A DNA stretch of 64,000 bases from Sphingobium estronivorans. GTDB lineage: Bacteria; Pseudomonadota; Alphaproteobacteria; Sphingomonadales; Sphingomonadaceae. Shown here one piece after another: positions 1 through 7,837 of the stretch. The notes under the pieces were generated by a model. It did no database searches. It was not told where the DNA came from and saw only the letters and a program-made list of their open reading frames with translations. Both the position numbers and the translations under genes were made by a program. Within the stretch, counting starts at the first letter, position 1. Each line of letters opens with the position of its first letter. Location of the stretch: positions 62,001-126,000 of the forward strand of contig NZ_LFCT01000015.1 of assembly GCF_008692605.1 (NCBI RefSeq), given 5' to 3'.

Positions 1-1669
1 TAAAGCCGTCCCGCGCGACCTGCGGCAGCGCCCACACAAAGGTCGCCGCCGTCCCCCGCTTCACCGCCGCGTCCGCCGCCGCCGCAATCTCCCGCCACTG
101 AACGGCATCCTCGCTCCTCAGCACGAAGCCCGAAAAATAATGCTGCTCGTGAACCGGATAACCCAGCCGCCCGACCGCCAGATCGACCCCCAGCCCGGTG
201 AGCCGTTCCCGCCCCTCCGTCACCCAGTCATAATCCTCCAACTGCAAGACATCGAAGGCGGGAAAGGCCCATCCCAGGGGCATATTCGCCCGCTTGGCTT
301 CCGGAGCCGCCGGATCGAGCACGGTCGGCAGATAGGCCAGCAAATGCGTCACCGCCCCCGGCGCCATCCCTTTCACCCAGGCACACAGCGCCGCCGTCGA
401 TGCCGCCAGCACCTCGCCCGCCCGATCCAGCAAGGCCCTCTGCGGCGCGCCCAACGCCCCCCGAACATCGGCAATGGAAACCAGCGCCCCACCGAAAGCC
501 GCTCGCGCCGCCTCGTCATACAGACAGATGCGCCCATCCGGCATGACCCACCACCAGGGTTCCCCAACCTGAAAGCCGATCGCAATCCCGGCCGCCAACC
601 CAAGGGAAACAAAGGCTCCGGCCACCGACCACAAATATCCCATCGCTCCCTCATGCGCGGGCGAGAGCAGCGTGGACGGCGGCGACCATCCCGTCAGCGC
701 CGGATCGCCATTTTCCGCCCGCTGCTTCCAATCCTCCCAGCAATGCGCATCGAACAATTCGTAGGAGAGAGACCAGATCACCCCCAGTCCCAACGCTTTC
801 GCCCTCCGGGCAAAATCCCCATGCCAGGCCGCACAAGGCGCATTCAGCACCCCGCCCGCCAGACTGACGAAAAGCCCGCCATCCACAGGCTCGAGCCGGA
901 AATAATGGCTCATTCCCACATAATGATTGATGGCCCCGCGATAGCCGAGCGCATGGATCGCCCCGACAATCCGCTCCGGCGTCTGGTTGAAACAATCGTC
1001 ATAGCCCGTCGCCATGGACAGCCCATGCTCCGGCAGCACGACGTCGCCCACACGCAACACCGACCCCGCCCCATCGCAGCGTATCCCCGATAGCTCACAC
1101 CATCCCTCGACCCCTGCGGCGAAGATCATGCTCCCCGCATCATAGTCCGGCGGCGCAAGCGAGATGAACATCCGGTCCACAGCGCCCGCCCACACCGCTT
1201 CCCCCTCGCTCAGCACAAAGCCGCTCTTCACCGTGGAAAAATCCAGCGTGATCAGAGCATCTTCCACCCCACCGCTCGCATAGTTCCACAAGCGCACATA
1301 CCAGCTACGCGGCGTGCCTTCCGCATCCCGCCCCTCAATGGTCAGCGTCGGCCCGTGCGTCTCATCCAGCCGCCGCAGCCCGCCGCTCCGCCAGCGAAAG
1401 CGCAGCAGGCAATCCCGAAAATCCCGAGCCGTCTCATAGGCGAGCAGCGGATGGCTCCACTGATCCTCCGCTTCCCAGATCAGCCCGGCCAGATCCCCCG
1501 ACCCATAGAAAACCGCATCCACCCGCAGGGCATCCGGCGCGGTGGTCACGACACTCGCCATCATCGGCCGGGGAAAATTCACGGTCCAGTGCGTCGGCGC
1601 AAAGCGCTTCATGAACCGCGCCTCCTGCCCCCGCCGCGCATCGGCCAGCCAATATCCAAGCCCACTCAT
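1..1669 (-). CDS. Large GTA/phage tail protein, partial at left edge (TIM-barrel-like region)
   Basis: This frame stays open from an ATG at 1669 to the left edge, giving at least 556 residues with no stop. The start overlaps the tape-measure stop as ATGA, so it is the next gene of the GTA tail operon. The first 200 or so residues look beta-rich (for example LIWEAEDQWSHPLLAYETAR). The middle part, with segments such as YRGAINHYVGMSHYFRLEP and VIWSLSYELFDAHCWEDWK, looks like a sugar-binding or hydrolase-type TIM barrel. It lies where RcGTA has g12 (DUF2460), but the N-terminus does not look like DUF2460. I recognise it as a tail protein typical of sphingomonads, possibly of the non-contractile tail-sheath/TIM-barrel type. 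The exact role is inference. Confidence 0.75.
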   Translation of the reverse strand, partial: MSGLGYWLADARRGQEARFMKRFAPTHWTVNFPRPMMASVVTTAPDALRVDAVFYGSGDLAGLIWEAEDQWSHPLLAYETARDFRDCLLRFRWRSGGLRRLDETHGPTLTIEGRDAEGTPRSWYVRLWNYASGGVEDALITLDFSTVKSGFVLSEGEAVWAGAVDRMFISLAPPDYDAGSMIFAAGVEGWCELSGIRCDGAGSVLRVGDVVLPEHGLSMATGYDDCFNQTPERIVGAIHALGYRGAINHYVGMSHYFRLEPVDGGLFVSLAGGVLNAPCAAWHGDFARRAKALGLGVIWSLSYELFDAHCWEDWKQRAENGDPALTGWSPPSTLLSPAHEGAMGYLWSVAGAFVSLGLAAGIAIGFQVGEPWWWVMPDGRICLYDEAARAAFGGALVSIADVRGALGAPQRALLDRAGEVLAASTAALCAWVKGMAPGAVTHLLAYLPTVLDPAAPEAKRANMPLGWAFPAFDVLQLEDYDWVTEGRERLTGLGVDLAVGRLGYPVHEQHYFSGFVLRSEDAVQWREIAAAADAAVKRGTAATFVWALPQVARDGF

Positions 1670-2205
1670 CCGCCGATCGCCCCCCTCACCGCCCGCGCCA
1701 CCTGCCGCGCGCTCCGCGCGAGCAAGCGCGCGCCATCCACGCCTTGCCCCTGCACCGCGATACTGACCCGCACATCCCGCGCGCCGCCGCCGCCATGGGG
1801 AACAATCTGCCCACTCGCCGTCGGCACAAAGACCTCCGGCCCCCGCTCCCCCACGACATAGGCCCGCCCCGGCGCCACCGGCCCGCCGGTCGCCCGCCCC
1901 GGCAAGCCCAGCACGGACGCGGCCAGCCCCACCAGCCCATCCCCGCCGATGCTGCCCATTCCGGACCGCAGGGCACTGGCCGCAATGTCGTCCAGCACCC
2001 GCATCGCGATGCTCTTGAGTTCCTCAAAGCCGAACTGCCCTGTCCGAACCGCCCGCAAAAATCCCTGCTCGATCCGCCTGCCAGCCCGCTCCGCGCCCCC
2101 GGCCAGCGGTCCCTCCAACGCCCCCCGCATGGCCTCCACATCCCGCGCGAAGCCCTGCGTATCCGCCCGCACCCGCACGACCAGATTGTCGATCTCCTCG
2201 TCCAT
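1666..2205 (-). CDS. Short GTA-type phage tail tape measure protein
   Basis: A 179-residue protein in the position of RcGTA g11. The N-terminus (MDEEIDNLVVRVRADTQGF) is followed by an amphipathic helical region and then the motif ATGGPVAPGRAYVVGERGPE near residues 105-125, which is characteristic of phage tail tape-measure and minor tail proteins. It is far shorter than tape measures of siphophages but about the usual size for GTAs, which have short tails. It starts 12 bases after the preceding chaperone gene, and its stop overlaps the next gene as ATGA. The family call is from sequence; the tail-length role is family knowledge. Confidence 0.85.
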   Translation of the reverse strand: MDEEIDNLVVRVRADTQGFARDVEAMRGALEGPLAGGAERAGRRIEQGFLRAVRTGQFGFEELKSIAMRVLDDIAASALRSGMGSIGGDGLVGLAASVLGLPGRATGGPVAPGRAYVVGERGPEVFVPTASGQIVPHGGGGARDVRVSIAVQGQGVDGARLLARSARQVARAVRGAIGG

Positions 2206-2217
2206 CGCCCGCTCCCC

Positions 2218-2412
2218 TCAATCCGGCATCGCGCCCCGCAACCTCTCCAACTCCCCGCGATCCATCCCGACCTCCGGTTCCTCCTCCCCCTTGGCCGCCC
2301 GCAACACCGCTTCCAGTTCCGCCGGGGTCGACCGCCAAAACTCCTCAGGCCGCCACCCCAGCAACCAGCCCGCGACCCCCGCCAGCCGCGCCGCCGTCTT
2401 GAAAAAGCTCAT
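2218..2412 (-). CDS. Phage tail assembly chaperone, rcc01693-like
   Basis: A 64-residue protein beginning MSFFKTAARLAGVAGWLLGW, with the motif WRPEEFWRSTPAELEAVLRA that marks the small tail assembly chaperone called rcc01693/TIGR02216 in Rhodobacter GTA. I chose the ATG at 2412, rather than upstream in-frame starts, because it overlaps the stop of the preceding gene as ATGA and matches the family N-terminus. It lies between the larger chaperone and the tape measure, as in other GTAs, and presumably assists tail-tube assembly around the tape measure. Confidence 0.8.
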   Translation of the reverse strand: MSFFKTAARLAGVAGWLLGWRPEEFWRSTPAELEAVLRAAKGEEEPEVGMDRGELERLRGAMPD

Positions 2413-2738
2413 CGTCCCCCCAGAATCTGCCCGAGTATCCCGCGCAAAACCGGCGTCAGCTTCGCCAGCCCCGCCGCGACGATCGCCTCGCCCATGGCTT
2501 CCCGCGTCAACCCCGCCGGCGGCTCCGCCAGGCAATGCCAGAACAGCCCGGCCATCTCGGCCAGCGACAGCTTCCCCGCCGCCGCCCGTTCGACCAGCGC
2601 AAAGAGCGGCCCCAATTCCTCCTCCGCCGCCACCAGAGCCGCGAAACTGGGCCGCAGCGTGAACCGCTCGCCCCCCAGGTCCAGAGCCGCCTCGCCCCGC
2701 GCGCCATTGGGATGTGCGCCGTTCGCACCCCCGCTCAC
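2409..2738 (-). CDS. GTA tail assembly chaperone (g10-like, GTA TAC family)
   Basis: A 109-residue protein containing LDLGGERFTLRPSFAALVAAEE followed by a helical region. This matches the gene transfer agent family (Phage_TAC_11 type) found just after the major tail protein. It overlaps both neighbours by 4 bases (ATGA), so it is translationally coupled to the major tail protein and to the small chaperone. Its role as a chaperone that holds the tape measure for tail-tube polymerisation is known for the family and not shown by the sequence itself. Confidence 0.82.
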   Translation of the reverse strand: MSGGANGAHPNGARGEAALDLGGERFTLRPSFAALVAAEEELGPLFALVERAAAGKLSLAEMAGLFWHCLAEPPAGLTREAMGEAIVAAGLAKLTPVLRGILGQILGGR

Positions 2739-3142
2739 AGCGACACCACCGGCCCGGAACTCTCCAGGCTCAGCGCATAATTGCGCTCCCCATTATAATC
2801 CCCGGCATAGTCCAGCCGCGTCACCAGGAAGCGGCCGCGCATCTTCTCGCCGCTTTCGAAACTCAGCTCATAATCCTCGATGGTCCCGGCCAGCGCATGG
2901 CCCCGCAGCCGCAGTTCCGCCGCCGATCCGGTGAAAATCCCCGCCGCCGACACGCTGACCGAGCGCACCCCCGCGCCCGACAGCAATTCGCGCCAGCCGC
3001 CCGAATCCTTGTTGGTGACGTTGACCCCCTCGCCATTGACGGACAGTTGCGTCGTGCGCATGCCCGCCACGGTGGCGTAGGCCACCGGCGCCCCGCCATC
3101 CCCTATTTTCAATAGAAACGCGCTTCCTTTTTCCACGCCCAT
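2735..3142 (-). CDS. Phage major tail protein, TP901-1 family (GTA g9)
   Basis: A 135-residue protein. The N-terminal segment GSAFLLKIGDGGAPVAYATV, then MRTTQLSVNGEGVNVTNKDS and SGAGVRSVSVSAAGIFTGSA, is the classical signature of TP901-1-type tail tube proteins, in which the N-terminal beta strands assemble into the hollow tube. The length fits the family. It overlaps the chaperone gene by 4 bases downstream. Upstream it is separated from the DUF3168 gene by a small gene on the opposite strand (3200-3523), so it cannot simply be cotranscribed with the head genes without reading antisense through that gene. Confidence 0.9.
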   Translation of the reverse strand: MGVEKGSAFLLKIGDGGAPVAYATVAGMRTTQLSVNGEGVNVTNKDSGGWRELLSGAGVRSVSVSAAGIFTGSAAELRLRGHALAGTIEDYELSFESGEKMRGRFLVTRLDYAGDYNGERNYALSLESSGPVVSL

Positions 3143-3199
3143 GGAGCATTCTCCTCTAAGATAAACCGTGCAAGAATCGGGATTTGGAGAGAGACCCAG

Positions 3200-3523
3200 A
3201 TGTTCGTCACCGCCCCCCTGATGCTGTTGCTGGCCGCCGCCCCGCAGAGCGGCGACGCCGTCGGCGCGGGCCGCAAGGCCTATTCGGAATGCCTGGAAAA
3301 ACAGATCCAGCCCGCCCTCGACAAAAAGGTGCCGCTCGGCGATTTCCAGTCCTCGCTGAAGACCCAGTGCGGCGACAAGGAAGCCGCCTTCCGCGCCGCC
3401 ATCGTCGCGGACGACAAGTCGACCGGCATGTCGGACAAGGACGCCCAGTCCGACGCGGACGACCAGATCAGCGAATATAAGGACAAGATCGTCGGCGAAT
3501 TCGAAGAGTATTCGAAGCCCTGA
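3200..3523 (+). CDS. Small exported protein of unknown function inside the GTA cluster
   Basis: A 107-residue protein on the strand opposite to the GTA genes. It has a short hydrophobic N-terminus (MFVTAPLMLLLAAAPQSGDA) that looks like a signal peptide, then a charged helical mature part with two cysteines (SECLEK and KTQCGDKEAAF) that could form a disulfide. The start has an upstream GGAGAGAGA ribosome site. The stop lies 4 bases from the end of the convergent DUF3168 gene. I do not recognise the family. It breaks the tail operon between the DUF3168 and major tail genes. Confidence 0.7.
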   Translation: MFVTAPLMLLLAAAPQSGDAVGAGRKAYSECLEKQIQPALDKKVPLGDFQSSLKTQCGDKEAAFRAAIVADDKSTGMSDKDAQSDADDQISEYKDKIVGEFEEYSKP

Positions 3524-3526
3524 CCG

Positions 3527-3922
3527 TCAGCCGCGCACCACGCGCAGCCGATAGTCGACCAGCGCCTGCCACCCATCCCGCGCGCCCATCCGCGCCACCC
3601 GGGAACGTGCCAGCCGCACACTGACAAGCCGCCAGCCCTCCGCACCCTCCACCGCCCGCAAAACCGGATCGACCCGCTCCAACAGCGCTGCCAGCCGCGC
3701 AGGACTCTCCCCCGCATCGAACAGGCTGACGGTCAAGGCCAGTTCCCGTCCCTCGACATCCTTCGCGCCCCAGTCCAGCGCGACACAGTCCCCGACCACG
3801 CCATAGGGCGCACTGGCCCGCCCGGACGCGCCATCGAACAGCCCGTTCAATCCCGCCATCAAATCCGCATCGCCTCGCAAGGCTTCGACGACAGCCCCGC
3901 GCACCGCCACTTCCGCGCTCAT
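3527..3922 (-). CDS. DUF3168 tail-completion protein (GTA g8)
   Basis: A 131-residue protein starting MSAEVAVRGAVVEALRGDAD. It has the DUF3168 pattern: a helical start, VALDWGAKDVEGRELALTVSLF, and a C-terminal LVSVRLARSRVARM...WQALVDYRLRV. In RcGTA this position encodes the tail terminator protein that caps the tube next to the head. I chose the ATG at 3922 because it overlaps the upstream stop as ATGA. The upstream in-frame extension is low-complexity and reads into the neighbouring gene. Confidence 0.85.
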   Translation of the reverse strand: MSAEVAVRGAVVEALRGDADLMAGLNGLFDGASGRASAPYGVVGDCVALDWGAKDVEGRELALTVSLFDAGESPARLAALLERVDPVLRAVEGAEGWRLVSVRLARSRVARMGARDGWQALVDYRLRVVRG

Positions 3923-4146
3923 CGCCGCCCCTTCCCTGTTTCTGGCCCTGCTTTTGGCCCAGCTTCCCGCCCAGCTTCCCGCAGCCCCAGATCGCCCATC
4001 CACCGCCGCATCAGCCCCCGCCCGGACAGCCGCACATCCTCGCCCTCGACCCGCGCCTCGACGCCCATCGCCGAAATCGCAGCGGCAATCTCCCGCCGCC
4101 GCGCCGCGACCCGCTCCTCCACCAGCCCCCGCAACCGCGCCCTCAT
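3919..4146 (-). CDS. Small head-tail adaptor/head completion protein (GTA g7-like)
   Basis: A 75-residue basic protein (MRARLRGLVEERVAARRREI) overlapping both neighbours by 4 bases. Its position between the connector and the DUF3168 protein corresponds to RcGTA g7, the stopper/adaptor. Sequence similarity alone would not identify it; the call rests on gene order and size. The last 20 residues are a low-complexity tail rich in G, P, K and E. A longer in-frame reading from 4539 is possible, but it overlaps the connector gene entirely and looks like an out-of-frame shadow. Confidence 0.65.
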   Translation of the reverse strand: MRARLRGLVEERVAARRREIAAAISAMGVEARVEGEDVRLSGRGLMRRWMGDLGLREAGREAGPKAGPETGKGRR

Positions 4147-4628
4147 GCCAGCCGCATCCGCCGCCACGGCCGCCACAGCGCGCTCACCACGGCGGGCGGC
4201 GTCGCCGCTTCGCCATCCCGCGCCGCGAAATGCTCCGCCGCCAGCCGCACGATGCCGTGCCGGATCGCCTCGGGCAGCCCCTCCTCGTCCACCGCCATCC
4301 CCGCCCGATAGCGCACCGTCACCCTGCCCGGCCCGTCCACCAGCCGCGCCCGCACCCATCCTTCCCCGGCGGCATCGATGTCGACCGCATAGGCGCCCGG
4401 CACCAAAGCCACCCCGCCGACCTCCACGCCCGCAATCGCGACCACCGGCCGCGCCATCAGCCGCTGCCAGCCCCCGTCGGCCACCACCGTCTCGGCGGCA
4501 TCGCGCACGACCAGCCACTGCCCGATAAACTGCTCGCAAAGCCCCGAAGCGCTCCCCAACAGCCGCTCCAGCACGCCATCCTCTTCATCCGACCCGATCC
4601 GCAACCAGGCCTTGAGATCCGCCAACAT
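4143..4628 (-). CDS. Phage head-tail connector protein (gp6-like, GTA g6)
   Basis: A 161-residue protein starting MLADLKAWLRIGSDEEDGVL, with LLGSASGLCEQFIGQWL. This is the usual N-terminal helical pattern of gp6-like head-tail connectors (typically I-x-E-D-x-L followed by A...IE). The central beta part has ARPVVAIAGVEV and VTVRYRAGMA. I chose the ATG at 4628 because a strong GGGGAGGGG ribosome site precedes it. A terminator hairpin lies 15 bases upstream of this start, between it and the capsid gene. Confidence 0.82.
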   Translation of the reverse strand: MLADLKAWLRIGSDEEDGVLERLLGSASGLCEQFIGQWLVVRDAAETVVADGGWQRLMARPVVAIAGVEVGGVALVPGAYAVDIDAAGEGWVRARLVDGPGRVTVRYRAGMAVDEEGLPEAIRHGIVRLAAEHFAARDGEAATPPAVVSALWRPWRRMRLA

Positions 4629-4642
4629 GGCCCCTCCCCACC

Positions 4643-4672
4643 AAAAAAGGGGCGCCCCGCAGGAAGCGCCCC
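4643..4672 (-). terminator. Intrinsic terminator between capsid and connector genes
   Basis: Read on the minus strand, GGGGCGC (4672-4666) pairs with GCGCCCC (4655-4649) around a 10-base loop and is followed by six T residues (4648-4643). The U-tract ends 14 bases before the connector ATG. It would end transcripts after the capsid gene unless read through. Confidence 0.8.
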
Positions 4673-4693
4673 AACCCACTTCCCCAGGGACGA

Positions 4694-5806
4694 TCAGGAA
4701 GCCGCGAACTTCATCAACTTGATCGCCTCGCTGTTCGCCACCGCGCCGCCAATCCGCTTCACGGCATAAAAATGCACGAACGGCTTGTTGCTGAAGGGAT
4801 CGCGCAAAATGCTCGTCTCGCTGCGCTCCGAGATCACATAGCCCGCCTGGAAATTGCCAAAGGCAATCGACATCGATCCGGCCGAAATATCCGGCATGTC
4901 CTCGGCCTCCACCACCGGATAGCCCAGCAGCGTCGCCGGCTGCCCCGCGCTCAGCGAAGGCTGCCAGATAAACGCCCCATCGCTGGTCTTCATCTTGCGG
5001 ATCACCGCCAGCGTGGCCGAATTCATCACGAAACAGGCCCCCTGACGATAGGGCGCCCGCAGCGCCTGCACCAGATCGATCAGCCTGTCCTGCCCCGAGG
5101 CCGCGAAACCGCCCGAAGCCCCCGACGCCACATATTGCAGCGACCCGAAGGCACGCACGCTGTCCGCCTCATTGGTCGCGGTGTAGGTCAGGAACCCCTT
5201 GGGCTTGTTCGTCCCATTGCCGTTGACAAAGGCCGCGCCCTCCGCTGCGGCGAACTCACGGGCGATCTCGCCCGCCAGCCAGCCCTCGACGTCGAACTGC
5301 GCATCGTCCAGCATGGCCTGGGACGCCGCCGGATTGGCATAAAGCTCCCCCGAAGGCGGCACGATCTCGTTGAAACTGGGCGTCGCCGTCTCCGCCCGCG
5401 CCCCCGTCTCGCTGGCCCAGCCCGACACGATGCCGCCCGCCGTCACCAGCTTGCGATAGCCCGCCGTCCCCGTCCGCACGACATTGGCAATCGAACGAAT
5501 GGGCGAAATCCCCTTCAGCGTCGCATCGATGATCTGGTCGATCTCCCGCGGCACCGCATAGCCACCGGCCCCGCCCGAAGCCCCGGAAAAGCTCTTCAAC
5601 TCCACTCCGGCCTCCAGCCCCTGCCGCACATAACGCTCGACGAAGGCCAACCGGCGCGGATCGACCGCCCCGCCCTTCACCCCGTCCAGCGCCGGCCTCT
5701 GCGCCACCAGCAAAGCCCCCTTCAGCGCCGCGACCTCGCTCTCAAGGCCCGCGATGCGCTCACCCTGCACCACCGCATCAAAGCTCGCTTCCAACTGATC
5801 CGTCAT
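4694..5806 (-). CDS. HK97-fold phage major capsid protein (GTA g5)
   Basis: A 370-residue protein starting MTDQLEASFDAVVQGERIAG. The first 80 or so residues form a coiled-coil delta/scaffold domain (VQGERIAGLESEVAALKGAL), then SGASGGAGGYAVPREIDQII opens the HK97 capsid domain. Later hallmarks include FVNGNGTNKPKGFL (near residue 190), FVMNSATLAVIRKMK and LLGYPVVEAEDMPDI. It is flanked by terminators on both sides (5821-5853 upstream, 4643-4672 downstream), so it forms its own transcriptional segment within the cluster. The start at 5806 has an upstream GGGAGTGG ribosome site; the longer frame reads through the upstream hairpin. Confidence 0.95.
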   Translation of the reverse strand: MTDQLEASFDAVVQGERIAGLESEVAALKGALLVAQRPALDGVKGGAVDPRRLAFVERYVRQGLEAGVELKSFSGASGGAGGYAVPREIDQIIDATLKGISPIRSIANVVRTGTAGYRKLVTAGGIVSGWASETGARAETATPSFNEIVPPSGELYANPAASQAMLDDAQFDVEGWLAGEIAREFAAAEGAAFVNGNGTNKPKGFLTYTATNEADSVRAFGSLQYVASGASGGFAASGQDRLIDLVQALRAPYRQGACFVMNSATLAVIRKMKTSDGAFIWQPSLSAGQPATLLGYPVVEAEDMPDISAGSMSIAFGNFQAGYVISERSETSILRDPFSNKPFVHFYAVKRIGGAVANSEAIKLMKFAAS

Positions 5807-5820
5807 CCACCACTCCCACG

Positions 5821-5853
5821 AAAAAGGGCGGCCCAACCGGACCGCCCAAAAAA
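5821..5853 (-). terminator. Intrinsic terminator just upstream of the capsid gene
   Basis: The stem GGGCGG (5831-5826) with CCGCCC (5847-5842) is flanked by T-runs on both sides. Read on the minus strand, five T residues (5825-5821) follow the hairpin. The U-tract ends 14 bases before the capsid ATG. The symmetrical A-tract at 5848-5853 would allow it to work in both directions. Confidence 0.75.
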
Positions 5854-5876
5854 CCTTCAAAGCGGGGGCCAGCCCC

Positions 5877-6269
5877 CTATTCCACCGCAATCACCCGAGC
5901 CAGATCCTGCATCGGATGCGTCACCACACTCACCTCCACCACCTCCAGCGCCAGCAATTCGCGCGGCGCCGATCCCCGGGCCTCCCGCACCCGATAGCCA
6001 AAGGACAGCCCATCCACCGCCCCCGCGCGCAAGGCGCGTCCCGCCTCCCGCCCCGCCGCCGTCCGCCCGGAAACCCGCCCGATCACGCGCAGCCCGCGCC
6101 GATCCTCCTCGACCTTCTCGACGGTCCCGATCACCTCCCCGGCCCGATGCTGCCACAGCAGGGGCACCCCCGCCGCCAATCCGGCAAAGGCCCCCGCCCG
6201 CACCACGTCGCCGCCGCGATCCACCCGATCGAACACCGCCGCATAGCCCGCGAACCGCACATCACTCAT
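5877..6269 (-). CDS. HK97 family prohead protease (GTA g4)
   Basis: A 130-residue protein starting MSDVRFAGYAAVFDRVDRGG. This is the family's opening GYA.VF..D..GD pattern. The catalytic histidine is seen in VPLLWQHRAGEVIGTV (near residue 45) and the catalytic serine in AVDGLSFGYRV (near residue 95), followed by LLALEVVEVSVVTHPM. It is somewhat short but complete for the family. It processes capsid and scaffold during prohead maturation. The start at 6269 overlaps the stop of the DUF6127 gene by 8 bases, indicating coupling. Confidence 0.93.
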   Translation of the reverse strand: MSDVRFAGYAAVFDRVDRGGDVVRAGAFAGLAAGVPLLWQHRAGEVIGTVEKVEEDRRGLRVIGRVSGRTAAGREAGRALRAGAVDGLSFGYRVREARGSAPRELLALEVVEVSVVTHPMQDLARVIAVE

Positions 6270-6582
6270 GCACCAGCCCCAGCAAGCCCAGCCGCACCGC
6301 AAGCCCCAGCAGCAGCAACGCCATCACCACCCGCACGACCCAGGCGACGACAGCGCCCCGCGCCGCCTTCTTCGCATCGCGCCAGGCCCTCAGCAGCTCG
6401 CGCAGCTCCCGCACATCATCCTCCGCCCCGCGATCCGCCAGCCCCAGCCGCTCCAGCGCCCGCCCCGCGCCCAGTTCGCTCGCCTCCTCGATCAGCGCGC
6501 GGATCATCAGCATGTCCGCCCCCACCGGCTGCGCCTCGGCCTGCGCCACCAAGCGCGCCAGCATCTCCCCATCATATTTCAT
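6262..6582 (-). CDS. DUF6127 family small membrane protein (GTA g3.5 position)
   Basis: A 106-residue protein with an acidic and helical N-terminal part (EEASELGAGRALERLGLADR, ELRELLRAWRDAKKAARGAV) and a single C-terminal membrane segment near residues 80-102 (VVAWVVRVVMALLLLGLAVR). I recognise this as DUF6127, which regularly sits between portal and protease genes in sphingomonad GTA clusters. Its function is unknown. The membrane segment is unusual for a particle-forming gene and hints at a membrane-associated assembly or release role; that is inference. Confidence 0.8.
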   Translation of the reverse strand: MKYDGEMLARLVAQAEAQPVGADMLMIRALIEEASELGAGRALERLGLADRGAEDDVRELRELLRAWRDAKKAARGAVVAWVVRVVMALLLLGLAVRLGLLGLVHE

Positions 6583-6612
6583 CGCCTGCCTCCCCCGTCA
6601 GACCCCGTGCCA

Positions 6613-7725
6613 TCAGACAATGCCCAGCATCGCCCGCTTCTCCTCCGCCGACAGGAAATCCGCCGCCGCCACCCGCTCCCACAGCGCGCTCCGCTCCTCG
6701 AACAAAGCAGGCACCGCATCCATATCCGCGCCCAGGCACAAATCCGGCCACCAGCCCCGCAGCCCCTGCGCGATGCCGCCGCAGATCTTCGCCACCAGCG
6801 GCAGGATCGTCTGCCGCCAGAGCGCCCGATTGGCCTCCCGATAATTGGCGTAGCTATTGTCCCCCGGCAGCCCCATCAGCATCGGCGGCACCCCGAAAGC
6901 CAGGGCGATCTCCCGCGCCGCCGCCGCCTTCAGCCCCACGAAATCCATCTCGGCGGGCGTCAGGCTCATCGCCTTCCAGTCGAGGCCCCCCTCCAGCAGC
7001 ATCGGCCGCCCCGCATTGGCCGCCCCGGAAAAGGCGATCTCCATCTCCCGCTTCACCCGCTCGAACTGCTCGGGCGACATCACCGACCCGTCCCCCGGCT
7101 CATAGACCATCGCCCCCGAAGGCCGCGCCGCATTATCCAGCAAGGCCTTGTTCCAGACGGTCGCCGCATTGTGGATCGCCACCGCGCCCGCCGCCGCCCC
7201 CACGCAACCCAGCCCATAATGATCGTCGAGCGGATGCAAGGCCTTCAGATGAACGATCCCGCCCCCCTCCGCCGGAATCCGCGTCACGCTGTCCCCGACC
7301 CGATAGAGATAGGCGACCGGCCAGCCCCGCGCATCCGCCTCGACGCTGACCCGCTCGGGCCGCAAGGCATAAAGTTCCCCCGGCACCCCATCCGCACCGG
7401 CCAGCACCTGCACATAGGCATTGCCGTGCAGCAGCAAATGACAGGCCAAGGTCTCGACCAGCCCCTGCCCGGCCGAACAATGCGTCACCAGCCGCATCAC
7501 CCGCGCCGCATCCTCGACGCCCGCCACGGACAAGGCGGTTCCGCCAGCCCCCTCCGACACCAGCCGCAACGCCCGCTGCGCCACCGGATTCTGCATCGCC
7601 CCGGCGCGCACCTGCGCCTCATAGGAGGCAGGCCACTCCCCCAGAGCGACCCCGCCCGCCCCCCAGGCGCGCGCCAACACCGGCCGCGCCGACTGGCGCG
7701 TCGCCTTCGTCCCGAACAATTTCAT
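6613..7725 (-). CDS. Phage portal protein, HK97 family (GTA g3)
   Basis: A 370-residue protein starting MKLFGTKATRQSARPVLARA. The portal signature runs through NPVAQRALRLVSEGAGG, LLLHGNAYVQVLAGADG, GELYALRPERVSVEADARG and the C-terminal VPPMLMGLPGDNSYANYREA (near residues 300-320). The length is typical. The portal dodecamer forms the DNA channel at one capsid vertex and docks terminase. The start at 7725 is preceded by a terminator hairpin whose U-tract ends 16 bases upstream, so read-through or an internal promoter is needed to express it. Confidence 0.95.
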   Translation of the reverse strand: MKLFGTKATRQSARPVLARAWGAGGVALGEWPASYEAQVRAGAMQNPVAQRALRLVSEGAGGTALSVAGVEDAARVMRLVTHCSAGQGLVETLACHLLLHGNAYVQVLAGADGVPGELYALRPERVSVEADARGWPVAYLYRVGDSVTRIPAEGGGIVHLKALHPLDDHYGLGCVGAAAGAVAIHNAATVWNKALLDNAARPSGAMVYEPGDGSVMSPEQFERVKREMEIAFSGAANAGRPMLLEGGLDWKAMSLTPAEMDFVGLKAAAAREIALAFGVPPMLMGLPGDNSYANYREANRALWRQTILPLVAKICGGIAQGLRGWWPDLCLGADMDAVPALFEERSALWERVAAADFLSAEEKRAMLGIV

Positions 7726-7741
7726 GAAAAACCCCGCCCAC

Positions 7742-7773
7742 AAAAAATCCTCCCGCCGGTCCGGGGGGAGGAT
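7742..7773 (-). terminator. Intrinsic terminator just upstream of the portal gene
   Basis: Read on the minus strand, ATCCTCCC (7773-7766) pairs with GGGAGGAT (7754-7747) around an 11-base loop, followed by a T-run (7747-7742). The U-tract ends 16 bases before the portal ATG. It could terminate transcripts from the glycine-zipper gene upstream. Confidence 0.8.
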
Positions 7774-7837
7774 CATGAAGGCCGGCGGCAATCGGCCGCC
7801 GACCGAAATCCGAAAAGGGAAAGCCCCCTCCCGCTTA

